NCBI GenBank assembly: GCA_030642865.1
Contig: DAOWMW010000125.1
Location: 1-5,051 of the forward strand
DNA: 5,051 nt
Source of the DNA: Desulfobacteraceae bacterium
Lineage (GTDB): Bacteria > Desulfobacterota > Desulfobacteria > Desulfobacterales > BuS5
Reading direction: 5' to 3'
In this document: in pieces, positions 1-5,051 of the stretch
Position numbering within the stretch: the stretch's first letter is position 1
How the letters are laid out: each line of letters begins with the position of its first letter
Notes under the pieces: generated by a model
Database searches by the model: none
The model's input: the letters and a program-made list of their open reading frames with translations, nothing else
Told to the model about the DNA's origin: nothing
Position numbers and translations under genes: made by a program

Positions 1-1182
1 CTTATTCCTGATGATTTTCTTGAATGGGTAAAAGACGGCCGTATGATAATGAATATTGGCCAGTTTACCTATGACGCCAGCAATGATGCTGAATGGGATG
101 AATATGGGGCAAAACATAATGTCGGAAAATTTGCACTTGACAAGGATCACAATATCATAGAGGCTGGTACAGGAAAGTTTGCTGAATGGATTTACGGGTA
201 CCCTTTTCCCAATATTGATTTTGAAAAAGATCCTGATGCAGCAATAAAATATATGCATAACAGGGACCTTTGCAAAGGGAGGGATGGTTCTGCAAAATGT
301 CCTTTTTCTGTTGAGTGGATAGGAGCCGGGGGTTTGGAAAGGTCCATAGTAAATAATTACTACAGGTATTATTTCTGGGGAACCCCCCAGGGTAAGGAGA
401 CCAACCCGAAAAAACTGATGGTAACCGAGCTTACAGTTGTGCTTCAGCCCTATGATGTTTCAGGAACTGCCCAGTTAACATACAGAAAAATAGATGGATC
501 AGATGATGAGCTTTATGTATATATCCCTGCCATAAGAAGAACAAAGAGAATGTCAGGGGCAAACAGGTCGGATCCTTTTATGGGTTCTGATTTTACCATT
601 GATGATGGCAATGGCTGGCTGGGTCATACCTCAAAAATGAAGTGGAAGCCCATAGGTAAAAAACTGGGGCTCATGTGTATTGCAAAATACAGCGCTGAAC
701 ATCCAACAAATATGGTTGCACAGCCCGACGGCAGTTGGAAAGCAGTTACAAATGTTGATCTTATCAAGGTCGGATGGGAAGTCAAGGGAACAACCCAGGC
801 TACATATTCTCCTGTGACCTCGGTATGGGTTCCCAGGGTTTTTCAGGTTACTGAGGCTGTTCCAAAAGATCCCTATTATAATGTGGGTAAAATGCAATTC
901 TGGTTAGATACTAAAACCATGTGGATACAGTATAAATTGATGTGGGATATTGCAGGGGAGTACTGGAAAACAGCCAGTTTTATGCCCCAGTTCATGTTTT
1001 GGGATAATAGAGTTACCCAGGCCAGCAACCTTCATCTTTTTTACGATGTTAAAACAAAGCATGCAACGGTCTTAAGATCATCTTCCAAGGATGTTTACGG
1101 GATGGATCTTTTTTATGACTTTAACGTTCCTAATATGAAAGAAAAGTTCACTGTTGGCAGGCTTGGCACCTGGACAAAATAG
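1..1182 (+). CDS. DUF1329 family protein, LolA-like envelope protein (5' end outside window)
   Basis: This is the C-terminal 393 residues of a DUF1329-family protein. The frame is open from base 1, and the first 14 codons (LIPDDFLEWVKDGR) read smoothly into the rest, so the Met at 43 is internal and the true start, presumably with a signal peptide, lies upstream. Family-like features, numbered from base 1, are the beta-rich stretch LTVVLQPYDVSGTAQLTYRK, the block YIPAIRRTKR (about 174-183) followed by NRSDPFMGSDF (188-198), the segment KWKPIGKK (214-221), and a late part where paired strands carry a FWLDTKTMWIQY-type stretch. DUF1329 proteins resemble LolA/LolB lipoprotein carriers and are thought to act in the periplasm or at the outer membrane; the ligand is unknown. 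The DUF1302 gene downstream is the usual partner of this family. A terminator directly after the stop suggests this gene ends its own transcript. The family call rests on recalled motifs, not on a profile search. Confidence 0.82.
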   Translation, partial: LIPDDFLEWVKDGRMIMNIGQFTYDASNDAEWDEYGAKHNVGKFALDKDHNIIEAGTGKFAEWIYGYPFPNIDFEKDPDAAIKYMHNRDLCKGRDGSAKCPFSVEWIGAGGLERSIVNNYYRYYFWGTPQGKETNPKKLMVTELTVVLQPYDVSGTAQLTYRKIDGSDDELYVYIPAIRRTKRMSGANRSDPFMGSDFTIDDGNGWLGHTSKMKWKPIGKKLGLMCIAKYSAEHPTNMVAQPDGSWKAVTNVDLIKVGWEVKGTTQATYSPVTSVWVPRVFQVTEAVPKDPYYNVGKMQFWLDTKTMWIQYKLMWDIAGEYWKTASFMPQFMFWDNRVTQASNLHLFYDVKTKHATVLRSSSKDVYGMDLFYDFNVPNMKEKFTVGRLGTWTK

Positions 1183-1215
1183 TTCGTAAAAGTAATTTTA
1201 CGAAATTATTTTTTT
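1183..1215 (+). terminator. Rho-independent terminator after the DUF1329 gene
   Basis: A perfect 9-bp inverted repeat, TTCGTAAAA (1183-1191) and TTTTACGAA (1196-1204), encloses a GTAA loop. Four bases later comes a run of seven T (1209-1215). The stem begins at the base after the stop codon. It is AT-rich and so only moderately stable, but its position and T-run fit an intrinsic terminator, implying that much transcription stops before the DUF1302 gene. Confidence 0.75.
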
Positions 1216-1286
1216 GCAGTTTTATTATTTAAGGGTCCAGAATTATACTCCTCATACTGAATTATATGTAGCAAACAGTGTATGCT

Positions 1287-1327
1287 GCCAAAATGATGCC
1301 CCGAATGAATTAACAAATTATTTTGGC
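1287..1327. repeat. Inverted repeat (hairpin with 19-base loop)
   Basis: GCCAAAATGAT (1287-1297) pairs with ATTATTTTGGC (1317-1327) over 11 positions, with one G-U wobble in RNA. The loop (1298-1316) is 19 bases long. A T-rich but interrupted stretch follows. It could be a second, weak transcription stop or part of a leader structure; nothing in the sequence decides this. Confidence 0.4.
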
Positions 1328-1341
1328 CCCTCAAATTTTAT

Positions 1342-1399
1342 TATTGTAATAATTTTATTTTTGTTAGTCCTTTGTATTTTTGTATTGTAATGATTTTAT
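1342..1399. repeat. 17-base direct repeat, 41-base period, possible operator pair
   Basis: TATTGTAATAATTTTAT (1342-1358) recurs as TATTGTAATGATTTTAT (1383-1399), with 16 of 17 bases identical. The copies start 41 bases apart, close to four helical turns, so both would face the same side of the DNA. They lie about 105-160 bases upstream of the DUF1302 start, a plausible place for regulator binding. The AT-rich background means chance cannot be excluded. Confidence 0.4.
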
Positions 1400-1489
1400 G
1401 CTGTATGGGCTTTTAAAAGATTATTTTGGGTCTGTTATCGCCTTGAAGTCTATTTTGACTACAAATTAATTTTCTTAAAAGCCTGTGGT

Positions 1490-1495
1490 AAGGGA
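1490..1495 (+). promoter_or_regulatory. Ribosome binding site that fixes the first DUF1302 start
   Basis: AAGGGA lies 7 bases before ATG 1503. The only alternative in-frame start, GTG 1485, would put this site inside the coding region and add six residues (MVRDLI) ahead of a normal MKK signal-peptide start. The second paralogue also begins with MKK and aligns without gaps from that Met, which supports 1503. Confidence 0.7.
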
Positions 1496-1502
1496 TTTGA
1501 TA

Positions 1503-3287
1503 ATGAAGAAGTTTTTGTTTGGTTTATTCATGGCTATTCTGGTTTCAGCCGGAATTTGCCTTGATGCGGATTATTCTTATGCTTTAAGAACAAGTTTTCA
1601 CGGCCGTTTGCAGTCAAATTATGTGGTAAGGGATACAAACGGTTTTCAGAATAAATTTATGGACTCGGTTACATGTTCCCAGTGGTTAACCGAGCTTAAG
1701 TTCGATCTTACTATACGTCCTGAGAAAATGACCTATGCAAATGTATCACTGGAGAAAATTTTCTTGAGCTACAGGGGTTCCTATGATGCTGTTTTTGATG
1801 TAACAGATAAATGGGATGATGTTCGAGATAAAAGTCCCGGTGATTTTGAGCTTGGCAAGGATGATTTAAAGGTGGAAAATGATCTTCGGGAGGCTTTTGT
1901 AGATTTTGTTTCAGAATTTGGTTCGCAGCAAAGTATTGTATTACGTTTGGGAAGGCAGATAGTCCAGTGGGGTGAGGCCGATGGATTTAATGTTGTAAAT
2001 ATAATAAATCCCCAGGATAACTCCAACAAGATGTTTTTTGACAAACCGGATGATTTGGCAATTCCTCTATGGATGGCAAGGCTCGACTATTCCACAGGTA
2101 TGATCGGTCCTTTTAATTCCATAGATTTGCAGCTTGTTGCCATTCCTGATATCCGGCCCCATCAGTTCGCCCCTTTAAATGCCTCCTCCACAGATCCATA
2201 CAGTCATAATAATGCACCCTATGCTTTTGGATTCAAGGAGGTGAAAGACTGGGGAATTCCTGCTCTTACACTTTTTGCGGAACAAAACCTGGGTGGGCTT
2301 GGAGCAAATTTAATAGGATATGATAATGGATTGTCCGTTTCTGACGGAAGTAAGCTGATGATGGAGACCCTTCCCGCCATTTCCAAGCTTCTTAGAGGTG
2401 ATTATGGACCCCATCCCCCGGTTCAGTTTTATGAAGATGTTCCCAGCAGCACCCTGGGTAATATGGAATATGGGGGAAAACTCAGGATATCTTATGGAAG
2501 TTCTGAGGTTAGCCTTTATTACCTTAATACGTACCAGGATGATCCCGCAATCAATTTAAGCCGTGGGCTCTATGGATATGAAAATGCTTTTTATTTTGAG
2601 CATCCTGAACAGGAGATGTATGGTTTTTCCTTTAACACATATGTCTCTTCTATAAATTCTGTTATTCGGGCAGAGGGTAACATGGTGGATAAGATATCAA
2701 TTTTTGACCTTTCTGACCCATTTGCAGAGGATCTCTTCGGGACTCTTCCTTCATCTGCCCTGGGTCCCATTTTGGGCCCCTTGATTTCCTCTGTGTTTGA
2801 AATGACTCGTGACCCTGGATATGAGGGGTTCTCCATGCACAGGGTTTATCAGGCCTTACTCGGATTTGATAAATCTTTCTGGATAAGAAGTCTGAATTCC
2901 CATAACATGATAAATGCCTCTTTGCAGGCTTACTGGAAGCATATATGTGATTATGATTATGACAAGATCTATACTCCATGGGAACAGGATGATAATTACA
3001 GACTTACAGGTTTTTTCTGGACAGATTACAATTCAGGGAAGATTCATCCTGAACTGTTTATCATGTATGATACAGAGGATGCATGGATGACAAACCTTTC
3101 CGTGACGTTCAAAAAAGGTGCAAGCTGGTTTTACAAGTTCGGATTCATGGGATTCTGGGGCGATGTTACAGGTGGAAACGGAACTTCTGCCTCACCCTAC
3201 AGTTCCAACGGAACCGGCCCTTTTACCATGCCTGTTAATCTGACTAAAATCGGTGAACTTTCCTTTACCGTGGGATATTACTGGTAA
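1503..3287 (+). CDS. DUF1302 family outer-membrane protein, copy 1
   Basis: This gene encodes a 594-residue DUF1302-family protein, close to the usual family size. Residues 1-27 form a Sec signal peptide: MKK, a hydrophobic core (FLFGLFMAILVSAG), and a probable cleavage after S-Y-A at 25-27. The family signature is clear: LGRQIVQWGEADG (149-161), VVNIINPQD (164-172) and LAIPLWMARLD (185-195), matching the GRQ..WG.aDg....dviNP...R.P.W pattern recalled for DUF1302. The chain is rich in alternating aromatic strands and ends in SFTVGYYW; such a terminal aromatic residue is typical of a BAM-recognised barrel. An outer-membrane beta-barrel is therefore inferred. Transport of a hydrophobic substrate with the DUF1329 partner is a hypothesis. 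Helical, amphipathic-looking inserts occur at about 254-272 and in the stretch running from DPFAEDLFG to SVFEM. It is flanked by terminators on both sides and aligns with copy 2 across that copy's visible length. Confidence 0.85.
   Translation: MKKFLFGLFMAILVSAGICLDADYSYALRTSFHGRLQSNYVVRDTNGFQNKFMDSVTCSQWLTELKFDLTIRPEKMTYANVSLEKIFLSYRGSYDAVFDVTDKWDDVRDKSPGDFELGKDDLKVENDLREAFVDFVSEFGSQQSIVLRLGRQIVQWGEADGFNVVNIINPQDNSNKMFFDKPDDLAIPLWMARLDYSTGMIGPFNSIDLQLVAIPDIRPHQFAPLNASSTDPYSHNNAPYAFGFKEVKDWGIPALTLFAEQNLGGLGANLIGYDNGLSVSDGSKLMMETLPAISKLLRGDYGPHPPVQFYEDVPSSTLGNMEYGGKLRISYGSSEVSLYYLNTYQDDPAINLSRGLYGYENAFYFEHPEQEMYGFSFNTYVSSINSVIRAEGNMVDKISIFDLSDPFAEDLFGTLPSSALGPILGPLISSVFEMTRDPGYEGFSMHRVYQALLGFDKSFWIRSLNSHNMINASLQAYWKHICDYDYDKIYTPWEQDDNYRLTGFFWTDYNSGKIHPELFIMYDTEDAWMTNLSVTFKKGASWFYKFGFMGFWGDVTGGNGTSASPYSSNGTGPFTMPVNLTKIGELSFTVGYYW
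1968..2047 (+). repeat. 80-base stretch identical to copy 2 (first member)
   Basis: These 80 bases match 4096-4175 with no difference, including every third codon position. They encode residues W156 to P182, the DUF1302 signature region. The offset of 2128 bases equals the distance between the two start codons (1503 and 3631), so this is homologous, in-register sequence. Confidence 0.95.
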
Positions 3288-3299
3288 GAGTTAAAAAAC

Positions 3300-3362
3300 C
3301 AAAGTGTGATTAAAAAATAATTCAGGCAGGAAATGTCTGAATTATTTTTTAATCATATTTTG
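3300..3362. terminator. Long 29-bp hairpin, probably a bidirectional terminator
   Basis: Bases 3300-3328 pair with 3334-3362 around a GGAAA loop (3329-3333), with three G-U wobbles in the + strand RNA. The central 18 bp (3308-3325 with 3337-3354) are perfect. The GC-bearing core (TTCAGGCA and TGTCTGAA) is flanked by A-rich sequence on the left (run of A at 3312-3317) and a run of T on the right (3345-3350), so it can work as an intrinsic terminator in either direction. It starts 13 bases after the stop of DUF1302 copy 1 and separates that gene from copy 2. Confidence 0.85.
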
Positions 3363-3617
3363 TAGTAACTTTATTAATATCTATTATTACTTAATAGATA
3401 TAATGGATAATTGCTAATAAATTATGTAACCTCAGATGAGTCTCTTCATGGTAATTAAATTTGGTCACCGCAATTGTTTAAAATAAATGGGCCTGGTTTT
3501 AGCTTGGGCAATTTAATGTTGAATCGTAAGTATTGAGAAAAAACAGACTGTATCTTTATTTTTAATACTAACCTGAAATGGCCTAATTTAAAACGGTTTT
3601 ATTAATCTTTTTTGCTT
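3363..3617. other. AT-rich intergenic region, no gene seen
   Basis: No coding sequence or RNA gene can be supported between the terminator and the ribosome binding site of copy 2. It contains the palindrome with a TATAAT box at 3377-3404. Another weak possibility is TTGGGC (3504-3509) followed 17 bases later by TAAGTA (3527-3532), which is a poor -10 match. The gap shares no obvious similarity with the gap upstream of copy 1. Confidence 0.5.
3377..3404 (+). promoter_or_regulatory. Palindrome overlapping a consensus -10 box
   Basis: ATATCTATTA (3377-3386) and TAATAGATAT (3392-3401) form a perfect 10-bp inverted repeat around TTACT. A consensus TATAAT (3399-3404) overlaps the right arm, an arrangement that would suit repressor control of a promoter for copy 2. 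No good -35 box lies 16-18 bases upstream, and the implied leader would be more than 200 bases long, so this is tentative. Confidence 0.3.
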
Positions 3618-3624
3618 AAAGGAG
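3618..3624 (+). promoter_or_regulatory. Strong ribosome binding site for DUF1302 copy 2
   Basis: AAAGGAG lies 6 bases before ATG 3631, close to the ideal site and spacing. It is a better match than the AAGGGA of copy 1, so copy 2 may be translated more efficiently. Confidence 0.85.
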
Positions 3625-3630
3625 AAGTAA

Positions 3631-5051
3631 ATGAAAAAAATGGTAGTTTTGGTTGTTGTCACTCTTCTGATATGCGCCGGAGTATTCTTTATCTCTGATT
3701 GCAGTTATGCATTAACCACCGATTTTCACGGTCGTGTGCAGTCAAATTATGTATTAAGGGATACAAACGGTTTTCAGAACAAGTTCATGGACTCGGTTAC
3801 ATGCTCCCAGTGGTTAAATGAATTGAAGTTTGATCTTACCATTCGTCCTGAAAATATGGGTTTTGGGAATATACAGGTGAACAAGTTTTTCCTCACCTAC
3901 AGAGGTTCCTATGATGCAGTTTTTGATGTAACTGATAAATGGGATAATGTACGGGATAAAAGTCCTTCGGATTTTGAACTTGGAAAGGATGATTTAAAGG
4001 TTGAAAATGACCTTCGTGAGGCATTTGTCGATCTGGTCTCTGAATTTGGTGTGCAGCAAAGTATTGTACTCCGTCTGGGAAGGCAGATAGTTCAATGGGG
4101 TGAGGCCGATGGATTTAATGTTGTAAATATAATAAATCCCCAGGATAACTCCAACAAGATGTTTTTTGACAAACCAGAGGATCTGGCAATTCCTCTATGG
4201 ATGGCAAGACTCGATTATTCCACAGGTATGATCGGGCCTTTTAATTCCATTGATTTTCAGTTTGTTGCCATCCCGGATATTCGTCCCCATCAGTTTGCGC
4301 CTCTTGATTCATCTGCAACGGGTCCATATGATCATAATAATGCTCCATACGCATTTGGGTTTAGGGAGGTAAAAGACTGGGGGATACCGTGTCTGACTGA
4401 ATTTCTGGAAGAAGGAATAGGGAGAATAGGTCCAAAGATGAATGATATGCTGGGCTCCATTGTCGATTATGATAATGGACTTTCGGTTTCCGATGGGAGT
4501 AAGCTTCTTATGTATACCCTCCCTGATTTTGCAAATGGTCCCCTGGGAAAGTTAATAGGTGCTTCCTATGAATCCCCAGGTCCCATTGAGTTGATAGAAG
4601 ATGTCCCTGCCAGTAATTTCGATAATATGGAATATGGGGGGAAAGTGAGGTTAGCTTATGGATGTTCAGAAGTCAGTTTTTATTATCTTCGTACATACCA
4701 GGATGATCCTGCGATTAATCTATCCGAAGGTTTGACCAGAAGACCGGCACTGATTTTTGAGCACCCGGAGCAGGATATGTACGGGTTTTCATTTAATACC
4801 TATGTTGCGCCCATTAATGCTGTTATACGGGCAGAAGGAAATATCGTGAGCAAGATGTCCTTTTACGATACTGCAGATCCTTTTACCCAGTTGTTTTTCG
4901 GGGTCATGCAAAAGGATGCCCTGGGATTTCTTGCAGATATTCTCCCTGAAATGGAATTCGGTCTTGATCCGAGTATGAAGGGGTATACCATGCACAGGGT
5001 TTATCAGTCCCTGGTAGGGTTTGATAAATCCTTCTGGATAAGATGGATGAA
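3631..5051 (+). CDS. DUF1302 family outer-membrane protein, copy 2 (3' end outside window)
   Basis: The frame is open from ATG 3631 to the window edge, giving 473 complete codons. By comparison with copy 1, roughly 130 C-terminal residues are missing. Residues 1-27 form a signal peptide (MKKMVVLVVVTLLICAGVFF, then SDCSYA), probably cut after A27 at the same position as in copy 1. The two proteins align without gaps from Met 1 to about residue 253, at roughly 85-90% identity after the signal peptide by hand count. The signature is present: LGRQIVQWGEADG (149-161), NIINPQD and LAIPLWMARLD. Beyond residue 253 similarity comes in blocks: YDNGLSVSDGSKL, EDVP, NMEYGGK, TYQDDPAINLS, FEHPEQ.MYGFSFNTYV and HRVYQ, separated by divergent segments of different length. 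It carries extra cysteines (in IPCLT and YGCSEV) that copy 1 lacks. The role is as for copy 1, an outer-membrane barrel of unknown substrate. It may differ in ligand or surface exposure. Confidence 0.85.
   Translation, partial: MKKMVVLVVVTLLICAGVFFISDCSYALTTDFHGRVQSNYVLRDTNGFQNKFMDSVTCSQWLNELKFDLTIRPENMGFGNIQVNKFFLTYRGSYDAVFDVTDKWDNVRDKSPSDFELGKDDLKVENDLREAFVDLVSEFGVQQSIVLRLGRQIVQWGEADGFNVVNIINPQDNSNKMFFDKPEDLAIPLWMARLDYSTGMIGPFNSIDFQFVAIPDIRPHQFAPLDSSATGPYDHNNAPYAFGFREVKDWGIPCLTEFLEEGIGRIGPKMNDMLGSIVDYDNGLSVSDGSKLLMYTLPDFANGPLGKLIGASYESPGPIELIEDVPASNFDNMEYGGKVRLAYGCSEVSFYYLRTYQDDPAINLSEGLTRRPALIFEHPEQDMYGFSFNTYVAPINAVIRAEGNIVSKMSFYDTADPFTQLFFGVMQKDALGFLADILPEMEFGLDPSMKGYTMHRVYQSLVGFDKSFWIRWM
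4096..4175 (+). repeat. 80-base stretch identical to copy 1 (second member)
   Basis: This is the second member of the identical pair described at 1968-2047. It covers the same codons, W156 to P182, in the second DUF1302 gene. Confidence 0.95.

Larger units (their letters stand above)
1216..1489. other. AT-rich intergenic region, no gene seen
   Basis: No convincing coding sequence, tRNA or known riboswitch is visible on either strand. The region holds the long-looped hairpin at 1287-1327 and the direct repeat at 1342-1399, listed separately. A weak sigma70-like pair, TTGAAG (1443-1448) with TTAATT (1466-1471) at 17-base spacing, could drive the next gene, but each box matches its consensus at only some positions. 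No clear GG-N10-GC sigma54 site was found. Confidence 0.5.

Noticed and set aside
631..897. Minus-strand open frame inside the DUF1329 gene
   Set aside because: Antisense shadow of conserved coding sequence, with a cysteine-rich arbitrary composition and no start signal.
43..1182. Met at 43 as the start of the DUF1329 gene
   Set aside because: The frame is open to base 1, the upstream residues fit the protein, no ribosome binding site precedes 43, and a signal peptide would be lacking.
1455..1483. TTGACT (1455-1460) as the -35 box of a promoter for copy 1
   Set aside because: At 17-base spacing the expected -10 reads AAAGCC, and the closest AT-rich alternative (TTAAAA) is only 14 bases away.
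1485..1502. GTG 1485 as the start of DUF1302 copy 1
   Set aside because: It would bury the AAGGGA site in the coding region. The paralogue starts at the Met equivalent to 1503 with identical numbering through the signal peptide.
1545..1562. Lipobox in the copy 1 signal peptide (SAGIC)
   Set aside because: Ile precedes the Cys where Gly, Ala or Ser is expected, the Cys is not conserved at that place in copy 2, and both copies share a standard S-Y-A cleavage site.
1484..1634. 13-base direct repeat TGTGGTAAGGGAT at 1484-1496 and 1622-1634
   Set aside because: Exact and in frame, but short, and one copy serves as the ribosome binding site region. In a window of this size and composition a single 13-base match can arise by chance.
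1781..2979. Minus-strand open frames inside DUF1302 copy 1
   Set aside because: They are antisense to a well-supported gene, have no recognisable domains or ribosome binding sites, and overlap one another.
1..5051. CRISPR array, tRNA/rRNA, insertion sequence or phage attachment site
   Set aside because: No regularly spaced repeats, cloverleaf, transposase frame or terminal inverted repeats were seen. The only large repeat is the homology between the two DUF1302 genes.

Overview
The window shows part of an envelope-protein cluster, all on the + strand. The order is the 3' part of a DUF1329-family gene, a complete DUF1302-family outer-membrane protein gene, and a second DUF1302 paralogue that runs off the right edge. 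The AT-leaning composition, Shine-Dalgarno-led starts, Sec signal peptides and outer-membrane-type proteins point to a Gram-negative bacterium. The protein style recalls anaerobic Desulfobacterales-type deltaproteobacteria. This is an impression from sequence style and was not tested by any search.

Layout: 1-1182 encodes the C-terminal 393 residues of a DUF1329 protein; its real start lies left of the window, because the frame is open from base 1. An intrinsic terminator follows at once (1183-1215), then an AT-rich gap with a long-looped hairpin (1287-1327) and a 17-base near-perfect direct repeat spaced 41 bases apart (1342-1358 and 1383-1399). The first DUF1302 gene (1503-3287, 594 aa) has a signal peptide and ends in a barrel-type aromatic C-terminus. 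After it comes a 29-bp hairpin terminator (3300-3362), then a second AT-rich gap with a small palindrome overlapping a TATAAT box. The second DUF1302 gene starts at 3631 behind a strong ribosome binding site and is open to base 5051.

How they may work together: DUF1302 and DUF1329 genes are often neighbours in Proteobacteria, frequently close to RND/MMPL-type transporters. A reasonable inference is an envelope pathway for a hydrophobic or bulky substrate, with the DUF1329 protein as a LolA-like periplasmic or outer-membrane-associated component and DUF1302 as the outer-membrane barrel. Neither the substrate nor the transporter is visible here. The notable feature is the tandem pair of DUF1302 paralogues. 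They align without gaps for about 250 residues, share an 80-base stretch with no differences over the family signature, and then diverge in discrete blocks. The terminators between the genes suggest that each copy may be transcribed separately.
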